Part shown: positions 1 to 6,418 of the stretch, piece after piece
Layout of the letters: each line of letters opens with the position of its first letter
How positions within the stretch are numbered: position 1 is the first letter of the stretch
NCBI GenBank assembly: GCA_016296195.1
Contig: JAEDJU010000038.1
Location: 1 to 10,756, forward strand
Direction of reading: 5' to 3'
DNA: 10,756 nucleotides
Source of the DNA: Candidatus Methanomethylophilaceae archaeon
GTDB lineage: Archaea; Thermoplasmatota; Thermoplasmata; Methanomassiliicoccales; Methanomethylophilaceae
The notes under the pieces: model-generated
The model's database searches: none
Told to the model about the DNA's origin: nothing
Seen by the model: only the letters and a program-made list of their open reading frames with translations
Position numbers and translations under genes: made by a program

Positions 1-745
1 CCATGGGAACGGCTGCCCTGAGACCGCAGTCCCTCTCCGTGTAGGGGGAGGAGTCCGGAAGCTCCGCGTGGGACGATTCAGCTATATCCATGACCCTGTC
101 CAGATCTATGGGCTCCGTCAGTTCCTGAAGAGGCGTTATCTCCCTCTCCGCGAAGGATTGCAGGGTCTTGAGTCCGAGATACCTCTGTTCCAGGGCCTTG
201 TCCGGATTCTTGCGGATCATACCGACAAGCTCCACATCGGGACAGTAACGTTCCATGGCCACCCTCAGTTTACCCATGTGCTGCTGTCCGGAGACGTTGT
301 TCAGTATGACGCCGGCGATGTCCACATCCGGATCGAAGGCCTTGAAACCGTTGACGATGGCGGCGGCACTCCTGGTGAGGGAACGGGCATCCACGATGAG
401 GATCACGGGGAATCCGAGAAGTTTCGCCAGATGTGCCGTCGAACCGGTGTCGTCGTCCCCCCTGAATCCCTCGAAGAGTCCCCTGACACCTTCGATGACA
501 CACATGTCCGCATCCTTGGAAGCATATCCGACCAGATTGCGGATGGTGTCGTCATCCATCAGAAAGGAATCCAGGTTCCTGGCGGGCCTTCCGGTGGCGG
601 CGGTGTGGTACATGGGATCGATGAAATCCGGTCCGGCCTTGAACGCCTGGACCTTCATCGTCTTCGACAGACGGGACATGAGACCGGTGGTGATCGATGT
701 CTTGCCGACACCGCTGCCGGTCCCCGAGAGGACGACCCCCTTCAT
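1..745 (-). CDS. cfbB: Ni-sirohydrochlorin a,c-diamide synthase CfbB, partial (C-terminal part cut by left window edge)
   Basis: The frame is open from an ATG at 745-743 to the window edge, giving 248 residues. It starts MKGVVLSGTGSGVGKTS, a CobB/CbiA-type P-loop (residues 8-17), followed by KAGPDFIDPMYH (about residues 38-49), the substrate/ATP segment typical of cobyrinate a,c-diamide synthases. The EGVRGLFEG stretch further on also fits. The family uses ATP and glutamine to amidate the a and c acetates; in this context the substrate would be Ni-sirohydrochlorin, the second step of F430 synthesis. The C-terminal glutamine amidotransferase domain expected for the family would lie outside the window. 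The start overlaps the cfbD stop as ATGA, and a GGGAG ribosome site lies 8 nt upstream. CfbB and the cobalamin enzyme CbiA cannot be separated by motif alone; placement after cfbD decides for CfbB. Confidence 0.93.
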   Translation of the reverse strand, partial: MKGVVLSGTGSGVGKTSITTGLMSRLSKTMKVQAFKAGPDFIDPMYHTAATGRPARNLDSFLMDDDTIRNLVGYASKDADMCVIEGVRGLFEGFRGDDDTGSTAHLAKLLGFPVILIVDARSLTRSAAAIVNGFKAFDPDVDIAGVILNNVSGQQHMGKLRVAMERYCPDVELVGMIRKNPDKALEQRYLGLKTLQSFAEREITPLQELTEPIDLDRVMDIAESSHAELPDSSPYTERDCGLRAAVPM

Positions 746-1815
746 CGGAGCAACTCCCTGAGGGTCTCCGCCGTCTCCAACGGAACGATGCTGTGGGCAC
801 CCATGACCATGGAATGCGACGATATCTCGCCGACCGCCCACCTGTATCCCAGGTTCAGGTAGTTGGCAAGCTGTCTGGGCTGGTCCGTTATCAGGATATC
901 ATCGACACCCATCTCGGGATATGCGTGGCAGATCCCCATCAGGACGAGGAGATCGGGTTTGAATGAATCCACGGCCTCCTTCATCCTCTCTCCAAGGATT
1001 GAGTATTCGTCCAATCCGCCGGTGACGACATCGATCGACACACCTTTGGAATCCAGATCGGCGTAAATCTCCCTGCAGTAGTTCCTGATCCTGGGAAGCC
1101 CGAGCTCCGGATCCATGTTGGCCACGAACAGGGTCTCCCCACCCAGCTTCCTCCTGGCACGGTCGACGGCCTCGAACATGTCCGCGAAACGGTACGCCAG
1201 CTCCTTCTTGGCATCCATGACCACGGCGACCTTCCCTCCCTGGGAGAGGACGTCGATGATCCTCCTGCACACATGGAGCTTGGTGGGGCTCGTCGCCGGA
1301 GGGAGGTAGTCCCTGGAGGCCATTCCGACGCTCTTCTCCAGACGCGTGGCCGCCTTCATGAGGGAGACCTGTCTGTCGCATTCCTCCTTGGTGATCAGAC
1401 CGGCATCCCTTCCGGCCTCGAGGGCCTTGATGGCTCCGCGGGTGTTGTCCCCCATGCATCCGTGACAGTCCACGGGGAAGACGTTGGCCTCTATACCGGC
1501 CTTGCGGATGGATTTGGCCATGTCCTCTCCGATGATCATGCTGGCGCATGTCCCTATGACGGCGACGGTCTTGGGGTGGAACTTCTCCTCCACCTGCTTC
1601 AATGTGTTGATAAGCGGCTCCGATGCACCGAAGATGAGGTCGTTGTCCCTCATACCGGAGGTCACCACCCTCACATCCGCCTCCTCGAGCATCCTGGATG
1701 CCATGAAACCGCATCCTGCCGGACCGTGCACCACGACAACATCCACATCCATGTCGCGGAGTGTGTACATGGCGGCGATGATCGGATTCGGACGGGGATG
1801 GATGATGTTCCTCAC
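742..1815 (-). CDS. cfbD: Nitrogenase-like component CfbD (NifD-like) of the Ni-sirohydrochlorin a,c-diamide reductive cyclase
   Basis: This 357-residue protein is the catalytic partner of CfbC. The CfbCD complex carries out the ATP-driven multi-electron reduction and lactam formation that turns Ni-sirohydrochlorin a,c-diamide into seco-F430. Visible signatures are HGPAGCGF near the N-terminus (Cys35), VIGTCASMIIGED (Cys90) and DCHGCMGDN (Cys117, Cys120), which are candidate iron-sulfur ligands. It is shorter than NifD, as expected for the group IV nitrogenase homologs, and no NifK-like partner is present, which fits a homo-oligomeric catalytic component. The start is a GTG at 1815-1813 overlapping the cfbE stop as GTGA. 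A strong GGAGG at 1827-1823, 7 nt upstream, supports it. The stop overlaps the cfbB start, so translational coupling is likely. Identity is firm from the surrounding operon plus motifs. Confidence 0.95.
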   Translation of the reverse strand: MRNIIHPRPNPIIAAMYTLRDMDVDVVVVHGPAGCGFMASRMLEEADVRVVTSGMRDNDLIFGASEPLINTLKQVEEKFHPKTVAVIGTCASMIIGEDMAKSIRKAGIEANVFPVDCHGCMGDNTRGAIKALEAGRDAGLITKEECDRQVSLMKAATRLEKSVGMASRDYLPPATSPTKLHVCRRIIDVLSQGGKVAVVMDAKKELAYRFADMFEAVDRARRKLGGETLFVANMDPELGLPRIRNYCREIYADLDSKGVSIDVVTGGLDEYSILGERMKEAVDSFKPDLLVLMGICHAYPEMGVDDILITDQPRQLANYLNLGYRWAVGEISSHSMVMGAHSIVPLETAETLRELLR

Positions 1816-3023
1816 TGGTACGCCTCCTTGACGAACTCTATGAGGAGCCTGACATCCGATGGGATGTCGGGACGGTTGCCATCTCCGTTGGTTATCATCA
1901 TGGGAACGCCGTAGGAGGACACGACCTTCTCGATCTCGGCCCTGTCCATCTTGTCGCAGACCTTCCTACTTATGGGGTCCAGGAGGATCATGGCACCGTC
2001 GAGGGCATCCATCTCCTTCAGACAGGAGAGTGTCCTCTCGATGGAGATGTGGGAGATACCGGGGTTGCGCTCCCTTATGGTCACCCTATCACCGTCTCTT
2101 ACTATCTCGCCCCTGCCGGGGACCCCTCTGAACGTCTCCAGGGACCTGATGACCGATTCACGGGGTATGCCCATGACGTGGCAGACCTCCAGGGCGAGGT
2201 CCATTGCCTGGATGTACTGTATGGATATGTATCCGGGATCGAGGGTGACCTCGGTGACACCGTCGTAATCGACTGATACCCTCAGACCCTCGCCCAACCT
2301 GGGCTCCGAGATGACCTTCACCCTTCCGCCGTATGGTGTGAGGTTCCTGGTGTACTTCGACCAGAAATCCTTCTCCTCCGCCAGTACTATGTTGGTTTTG
2401 GAGCAGAGGATGTCCCTCTTGGCATCGGATGCCTTCAAAGTCTTCTTGGCGATGCCGTAGTCCTCCACCAGGTTCGTTATGCATGCGATGTCGGCGACCC
2501 CCGAGCCTCCGAGGGAGACCTCGCACACGACGGCATCGTAATCGCCGGCCGCCATGGTCATGATGTAGGGAGGTGCGATGCTCACATGCCTCTCGATCCT
2601 GTGGCCGTCGTCGGTCCAGGGACCCTCTCCCCTGGATGAATGGAGTAGGACCCTCTTCCCGGCATCGTGGAGCATCTTGGATATCAGATAGCAGGAACTG
2701 GTCTTGCCCTTGACACCGGTGACCTCGATCCTGAACCTCCTGTCGTCTATGAAACGTCCGACCTCATGGCTGAACGACCTTATCTCCCCTGGATCGGCAC
2801 CCTCCAGGAAGGCCCTGGTGCAGTGAGTGGGCATGACGGTGATATCGAATCTCTCCGGGGGGACGGAATCGAGGACCCTCGCTCCGGACATCCTCAGGTC
2901 CTCCTTCATCTCGGGGGATGCGATGTGGTAGACATCGCAGCAGGTGACCTCGTCACCCTCCGACAGATACCTCTGTGCGAGGATGTTCCCGCCGTGGACC
3001 AAATCGACGATCAGAACGCGCAT
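1812..3023 (-). CDS. cfbE: Coenzyme F430 synthetase CfbE (Mur ligase-like)
   Basis: The protein has 403 residues and belongs to the Mur ligase superfamily. The N-terminal part (MRVLIVDLVHGG) looks like a Rossmann-type start, and the ATP-binding loop is TGVKGKTSS at residues 102-110. A central segment (SLGGSGVADIACITNL) resembles the Mur ligase core. In the known pathway CfbE uses ATP to activate the propionate side chain of seco-F430 and close the six-membered carbocyclic ring, giving F430. The open frame extends upstream to 3248 but that part lies inside cfbA; the ATG at 3023 is chosen because the core fold starts there and GGTGA lies just upstream (3032-3028). The gap to cfbA is 4 bp and the gene overlaps cfbD by 4 bases. 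A generic peptide ligase is the alternative, but the neighbourhood makes CfbE the clear choice. Confidence 0.94.
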   Translation of the reverse strand: MRVLIVDLVHGGNILAQRYLSEGDEVTCCDVYHIASPEMKEDLRMSGARVLDSVPPERFDITVMPTHCTRAFLEGADPGEIRSFSHEVGRFIDDRRFRIEVTGVKGKTSSCYLISKMLHDAGKRVLLHSSRGEGPWTDDGHRIERHVSIAPPYIMTMAAGDYDAVVCEVSLGGSGVADIACITNLVEDYGIAKKTLKASDAKRDILCSKTNIVLAEEKDFWSKYTRNLTPYGGRVKVISEPRLGEGLRVSVDYDGVTEVTLDPGYISIQYIQAMDLALEVCHVMGIPRESVIRSLETFRGVPGRGEIVRDGDRVTIRERNPGISHISIERTLSCLKEMDALDGAMILLDPISRKVCDKMDRAEIEKVVSSYGVPMMITNGDGNRPDIPSDVRLLIEFVKEAYQ

Positions 3024-3027
3024 GATA

Positions 3028-3816
3028 TCACCATTCGTACTTCCTGAGCTTCTCCACGAGCACATCGCAGAGACGGGGGTCACCGCCGATCGGGACTGCG
3101 TACTTGATCTCCACATCCCTTCCGTTCCTGTGGACGATACCACCGTCGGTGAACTCCTGGATACCCAGTTTTGCGGGGACATCCCTGGTGAGGTGCGCAC
3201 CCAGGGAGATGAACAGGGGTAGTGCGATGATCTCCTCCGCACCCTCATCCATCATCTTCAGTATGATGTCCTCGATCTTGGGCTCGTTGAACTCGTTGTA
3301 GCCGACGAAGACGTTCTGATATCCCCTCTCTCTGAGACGGGATGCGTTGAGTGTCATTATATCGGAGTTGAAGGAGAGTCTGGAACCATGTCCCATCACC
3401 AGGATGTATGTGTTCTTCCCGGGGGTCTTGAGCTCCTCCACCCTCTCACAGAGGATGTCGGTCATGTTCTCATCCTCTCCGAAGGGCTGTTCCAGGTGGA
3501 TGGTGACCTTCTTCCCGTTGACCTCCACCTCGCCTCCGGTGGAGTTCCTCTCCAATCCGAGGTGTTTCATGGGGATGTCCCTGGTGACGTGGAGTCCGGA
3601 TGCCACGAAGAACGGCAGGACCACGATGTCATCGAAACCGTCCTCCACCATCTCCTCCAGAGCATCCTTGATCAGTGGGATGGACGTCTCGTTGAACCCG
3701 ATGTACACATCGGGGAAACCCTTGGACCTCAGAAGGTCCGCCTGCATCTCCATGACGCCCTTGTTGAACGAGAACCTAGAACCGTGACCTGCGATGAGAA
3801 CTCCTCTCTTAACCAT
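3028..3816 (-). CDS. cfbA: Sirohydrochlorin nickelochelatase CfbA, duplicated two-domain form
   Basis: This 262-residue CbiX-family class II chelatase inserts Ni(II) into sirohydrochlorin, the first committed step of F430 synthesis. Methanogen CfbA/CbiXS proteins are normally single-domain (roughly 120-145 residues) and dimerise. Here the chain holds two tandem copies: residues about 4-88 and 136-219. Each copy has GHGSR (His11; His143), a YIGFNE/FVGYNE strand, a VLPFF/ALPLF strand and a G-L/A-H motif followed by TRD (His76; His208). The spacing between the two histidines is exactly 65 residues in both halves, so both potential metal sites look intact. Each half is followed by an extra segment with an NG-K/R-VxI-type strand. 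The start ATG has a GGAGG 11 nt upstream, inside the end of cfbC. A cobaltochelatase role for B12 is possible as well; the operon argues for nickel. Confidence 0.93.
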   Translation of the reverse strand: MVKRGVLIAGHGSRFSFNKGVMEMQADLLRSKGFPDVYIGFNETSIPLIKDALEEMVEDGFDDIVVLPFFVASGLHVTRDIPMKHLGLERNSTGGEVEVNGKKVTIHLEQPFGEDENMTDILCERVEELKTPGKNTYILVMGHGSRLSFNSDIMTLNASRLRERGYQNVFVGYNEFNEPKIEDIILKMMDEGAEEIIALPLFISLGAHLTRDVPAKLGIQEFTDGGIVHRNGRDVEIKYAVPIGGDPRLCDVLVEKLRKYEW

Positions 3817-3822
3817 GAAAAA

Positions 3823-4599
3823 TCAATCCTCCAACCTCATACCGCCGGAGATGTCCTCCGAACCGGAGTAGATCTTGTCTGCCAACTCCCTGTAGGATGC
3901 CGCCATCTCCGAATCGGGCTCCCCCGCGACGACGGTCATGCCCCTTGACTCGCACCTCTGGACCGCGGGATCCCTGCGAACCCTGTGGATGACACCCGTG
4001 CCCATCTCGGTGGCGGCCTTGTCCACGAGGGCATCCTCGTCCTCCACACCACGGGAGTTCTGTATTATGCCCCCGAGACGGGCGTATCCGTCGTGTGTGA
4101 AGTCGTTGACCGCGTACGCGATGTTGCTGGCCGCGTAAAGGGCCATCATCTCCCCGGATGTGACGATGAAGACATCCCTGGCATACCCGTTCCTGATGGG
4201 CATGGCGAACCCGCCGCACACAACATCCCCGAGGACGTCGTAGACTATGACGTCGGGACGGTAGCGGTCGATGACATCCAGCTCCTCGAGCTTCTCGAAA
4301 GCGGCGATGATCCCGCGTCCGGCGCATCCGACCCCGGGTTTGGGTCCTCCGCACTCCACGCAGAGCACTCCGTTCTCACCGACATGTATCATGTCCTCAA
4401 GTTCCGGATCGGGATTGTCGCGCATCGTTTCCAGAACGGTGGGGATCCTGCCCCCTGCCAGAAGCTTGGTGGAATCGGCCTTGGGATCGCATCCGATCTG
4501 CATGACCTTCAGACCGCGGTCCGCCAAGGCCGTGGATATGTTTGCCGATGTGGTCGACTTCCCTATTCCGCCCTTGCCGTAGACAGCGATCCTTCTCAT
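3823..4599 (-). CDS. cfbC: Nitrogenase-iron-protein-like reductase CfbC
   Basis: This 258-residue NifH homolog should form a homodimer carrying one [4Fe-4S] cluster and pass electrons to CfbD with ATP hydrolysis. The P-loop is GKGGIGKST (residues 8-16), followed by [10 protein letters not shown] (35-44). The two cluster-ligand cysteines of the NifH family are in VGCAGRG (Cys92) and [16 protein letters not shown] (Cys128). An additional pair, CVEC (Cys80, Cys83), lies in the segment that is CVES in many nitrogenase NifH proteins. The ATG at 4599-4597 is chosen because the P-loop then begins at the usual place; an upstream in-frame ATG at 4677 would add 26 residues unlike the family. A TATA-like box about 27 nt upstream suggests a leaderless or near-leaderless transcript. 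It is the first gene of the cfb operon, 6 bp from cfbA. No nitrogenase structural genes are nearby, so a NifH role in N2 fixation is unlikely. Confidence 0.94.
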   Translation of the reverse strand: MRRIAVYGKGGIGKSTTSANISTALADRGLKVMQIGCDPKADSTKLLAGGRIPTVLETMRDNPDPELEDMIHVGENGVLCVECGGPKPGVGCAGRGIIAAFEKLEELDVIDRYRPDVIVYDVLGDVVCGGFAMPIRNGYARDVFIVTSGEMMALYAASNIAYAVNDFTHDGYARLGGIIQNSRGVEDEDALVDKAATEMGTGVIHRVRRDPAVQRCESRGMTVVAGEPDSEMAASYRELADKIYSGSEDISGGMRLED

Positions 4600-4622
4600 G
4601 GTCACTTCGAATGCCAGTTGCT

Positions 4623-4636
4623 TATTAATACTTTCA
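4623..4636 (-). promoter_or_regulatory. Predicted TATA box/BRE of the cfb operon
   Basis: On the minus strand the sequence TGAAAGTATTAATA runs from 4636 to 4623: an A-rich BRE-like stretch followed by TATTAATA (4630-4623). Its centre is about 27 nt before the cfbC ATG, the usual distance from TATA centre to transcription start in archaea, so the transcript would begin at or next to the start codon. No strong Shine-Dalgarno sequence competes with this reading. Position and composition are seen; promoter activity is inferred. Confidence 0.55.
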
Positions 4637-4692
4637 GATTCAATCGTAACACTCAGTGGATGTATCATCCATGTCACGGGGAACCGGGTGTA

Positions 4693-4755
4693 TTCCGAAC
4701 GGAAAGGTGCGATGGTCCCCCTATTCCGATGAGAATACGTTCGAAGACGTCGGAA
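4693..4755. promoter_or_regulatory. Cluster of TTCCG half-sites in the divergent intergenic region (possible operator)
   Basis: Two inverted pairs of the same half-site lie between the cfb and homocysteine operons. The first is TTCCG-AA-CGGAA at 4693-4704. The second is TTCCGA at 4724-4729 paired with TCGGAA at 4750-4755, with a TTCGAA palindrome (4740-4745) between them. Four copies of one 5-6 base element in 63 bp of non-coding DNA are suggestive of binding sites for a dimeric regulator. They lie upstream of both predicted TATA boxes. The regulator is unknown, and chance has not been excluded. Confidence 0.35.
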
Positions 4756-4791
4756 AACGTGGATGGATGACGGTCAGACCTCACAATCCAA

Positions 4792-4797
4792 TTTATA
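4792..4797 (+). promoter_or_regulatory. Predicted TATA box of the homocysteine-synthesis operon
   Basis: TTTATA within AATTTATACC matches the archaeal TATA element and is the best candidate between 4700 and the GTG at 4861. The expected start of transcription is near 4821, giving a leader of about 40 nt that contains a hairpin and the purine-rich ribosome site just before the GTG. Unlike the neighbouring cfb operon, this transcript would therefore have a real 5' leader. Confidence 0.55.
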
Positions 4798-4801
4798 CCC
4801 T

Positions 4802-4847
4802 GTACCCTCTATGGTGTCTCTATTCAATATAGAGGCCGGTTAGGTAC
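4802..4847 (+). repeat. Nested inverted and direct repeat across the predicted transcription start
   Basis: An outer inverted pair, GTACC (4802-4806) and GGTAC (4843-4847), encloses CTCTAT at 4807-4812, a second CTCTAT at 4818-4823 and its inverse ATAGAG at 4829-4834. The two CTCTAT copies are 11 bp apart, about one helical turn. Either copy can pair with ATAGAG: the near one gives a 6-bp stem with a 5-nt loop, and the far one extends the outer stem. The element spans the predicted start of transcription, so it could be an operator or a switching RNA hairpin in the leader. Confidence 0.45.
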
Positions 4848-4860
4848 GGAGAGGGAGAAA

Positions 4861-6012
4861 GTGGCCAAGACTTACGAGGAGATCAACAGCAGGATAAGAG
4901 CCGGAGAGGCGGTGGTCATGACCGCGGAGGAGGTCGTGGACCTCGTCAGGAAGAAGGGTGCCGAGAAGGCCGCGGAGGAGGTCGATGTCGTGACCACCGG
5001 GACCTTTGGAGCGATGTGCTCCTCCGGAGCATTCCTCAACCTGGGACACGCCGACCCCCCGATAAGGATGACCGACATCAGGCTCAACGGTGTCGAGGCA
5101 TACGGAGGACTGGCCGCGGTGGACACTTACATCGGCGCCACATCCCTCATCGATCCCCCGGGGACCGGATACGGCGGGGCCCACGTTATCGAGGACCTCA
5201 TCGCCGGGAAGAAGGTGCACCTTGTCGCAACCGGACCCGGTACCGACTGCTACGTCAGGAAGAGGATCGAGACGGACATCTCCCTGGACGACATCAACGA
5301 GGCCTACCTCTACAACCCCCGCAACTGCTATCAGAACTACGGGATAGCCACCAACACATCCGACAGGACGCTGTACACCTACATGGGGAAGCTCCTGCCC
5401 AGGATGAAGAACGCCACATACAGTTCCGCGGGAACCCTCTCCCCGCTCCTCAACGACCCCCATCTCGACACCATCGGCATGGGCACCAGGATCTTCCTCG
5501 CCGGAGGGGAGGGATACGTCTCCTGGCAGGGAACCCAGTTCAAGACCACCGTGGAGGAGGTCAACGGCGTCCCCGTCGGCGGTTCCAGGACCCTGGCTGT
5601 CATAGGTGACATGAAACAGATGGACCCCAACTACGTCAGGGGACTGGACATCACCGGCTACGGCATATCGCTGGCGATCGGTATCGGTATCCCCATACCC
5701 ATCCTCAACGCCGACATCATGAGGAACTGTGCCATATCCGACGAGGACATCTACGCCGAGATGGTGGACTACAGCCTCCCCTCCGGAAGGACCTGCATGC
5801 AGAGGTACACATACGCCCAGCTGCGCTCCGGAAGCATAGAGTACGAGGGAAAGACCATCAGGACGTCCTCGATGTCATCACTGGCGGGAGCCAGGAAGGT
5901 GGCGAGGACGTTGAAGGACTGGATAGAGCACGGGGAGTTCCTGCTCAACGAGCCCTGTCTGTCCCTGCCGAAGGAAGGGAAGCTCAAGGGTCTCAGGGAA
6001 GGAGGTCATTGA
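4861..6012 (+). CDS. Homocysteine biosynthesis protein, DUF39/COG1900 family (no CBS domains)
   Basis: This 383-residue protein matches the COG1900/DUF39 family studied in methanogens (for example MA1821 of Methanosarcina acetivorans). That family works with a NIL-ferredoxin partner to form homocysteine from aspartate semialdehyde and a sulfur donor. Recognisable segments are TTGTFGAMCSSGAFLN (Cys53), GATSLIDPPGTGYGGAHVIEDL (about 92-113), ATGPGTDCYVRK (Cys130) and NPRNCYQNYG (Cys156); the first two cysteines are candidates for persulfide chemistry. Some family members, including MA1821, carry C-terminal CBS domains; this one ends after the DUF39 domain. The start is GTG at 4861 with GGAGAGGGAG just upstream. 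It heads a three-gene operon: one base separates it from the ferredoxin gene. The reaction mechanism is not settled by the sequence. Confidence 0.9.
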   Translation: MAKTYEEINSRIRAGEAVVMTAEEVVDLVRKKGAEKAAEEVDVVTTGTFGAMCSSGAFLNLGHADPPIRMTDIRLNGVEAYGGLAAVDTYIGATSLIDPPGTGYGGAHVIEDLIAGKKVHLVATGPGTDCYVRKRIETDISLDDINEAYLYNPRNCYQNYGIATNTSDRTLYTYMGKLLPRMKNATYSSAGTLSPLLNDPHLDTIGMGTRIFLAGGEGYVSWQGTQFKTTVEEVNGVPVGGSRTLAVIGDMKQMDPNYVRGLDITGYGISLAIGIGIPIPILNADIMRNCAISDEDIYAEMVDYSLPSGRTCMQRYTYAQLRSGSIEYEGKTIRTSSMSSLAGARKVARTLKDWIEHGEFLLNEPCLSLPKEGKLKGLREGGH

Positions 6013-6013
6013 A

Positions 6014-6418
6014 ATGGAAGCGAAGTACAGGATCGATTTCGACGAGGGCAACGTGCTCGAATCTGTGACATACACACTTGTCTCCGAGTACGACCTCAAA
6101 CCCAACGTCCTCAGGGCGGACATAGCGGGAGACGGAAGCGGATTCATGCTCCTGAGCGTCAAAGGCGACTGCGACGACGTCATTCTCGGGATGAACTACC
6201 TCAGGGAGATCGGATTCAAGGTCAAGGAGCTCACGGGCCACATCTCCCACGACTACGAGAGGTGCTGGAGCTGCGGTGCGTGTGTATCCGTCTGCCCCAC
6301 CAAGTCGATCTTCCATGAGAAGGGGACCATGCTGGTGAAGCTGAACACCAACACATGCATCGCATGCGGATCCTGCATCAACGCATGCTCGGTGAAGGCC
6401 ATCCAGCTGGAACTATGA
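6014..6418 (+). CDS. NIL-domain ferredoxin with two [4Fe-4S] clusters, partner of the DUF39 protein
   Basis: The 134-residue product has an N-terminal NIL-type domain (about residues 1-78; a ligand-binding fold also found in methionine ABC transporters) and a C-terminal 2x[4Fe-4S] ferredoxin domain. The cluster motifs are CWSCGACVSVCP (Cys84, 87, 90, 94) and CIACGSCINACS (Cys115, 118, 121, 125). It corresponds to the MA1822-type protein that is encoded beside DUF39 proteins in many methanogens and is needed with them for homocysteine synthesis; it probably supplies electrons for reduction of a sulfur intermediate. A full GGAGGTCA ribosome site at 6001-6008, in the end of the preceding gene, sets the ATG at 6014. 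It overlaps the next gene by ATGA. Family and pairing are well supported; the exact electron donor is not visible. Confidence 0.92.
   Translation: MEAKYRIDFDEGNVLESVTYTLVSEYDLKPNVLRADIAGDGSGFMLLSVKGDCDDVILGMNYLREIGFKVKELTGHISHDYERCWSCGACVSVCPTKSIFHEKGTMLVKLNTNTCIACGSCINACSVKAIQLEL

Noticed and set aside
68..862. Long plus-strand open frame (264 codons) opposite cfbB
   Set aside because: It lies wholly over cfbB and the end of cfbD, whose motifs are unmistakable, and its translation is low-complexity Gly/Asp/Arg-rich, typical of an antisense shadow in GC-rich coding DNA.
1273..1914. Plus-strand open frame of 213 codons opposite cfbD/cfbE
   Set aside because: Antisense to conserved cfbD with no recognisable domain or ribosome site; composition is that of a shadow frame.
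3024..3248. Possible 75-residue N-terminal extension of cfbE
   Set aside because: It lies inside cfbA in another frame, has Ser/Arg-rich shadow composition, and the Mur-ligase-like protein starts naturally at the ATG at 3023.
3388..3948. Plus-strand open frame of 186 codons opposite cfbA/cfbC
   Set aside because: Spans two conserved genes on the other strand; His/Leu/Asp-rich shadow with no motif.
3823..4599. Nitrogenase for nitrogen fixation
   Set aside because: NifH-like and NifD-like proteins are present, but they sit in an F430 operon without nifK, nifE, nifN or nifB, so they are CfbC and CfbD.
4600..4677. Upstream ATG for cfbC adding 26 residues
   Set aside because: The NifH-like family begins a few residues before the P-loop, and the extension covers the predicted TATA box.
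3985..4770. Plus-strand open frame of 261 codons opposite cfbC
   Set aside because: Antisense to the invariant NifH-like motifs, and it runs through the intergenic region without any family signature.
4840..5463. Minus-strand open frame of 207 codons opposite the DUF39 gene
   Set aside because: Val/Gly/Asp-rich shadow; the plus-strand protein is clearly conserved.
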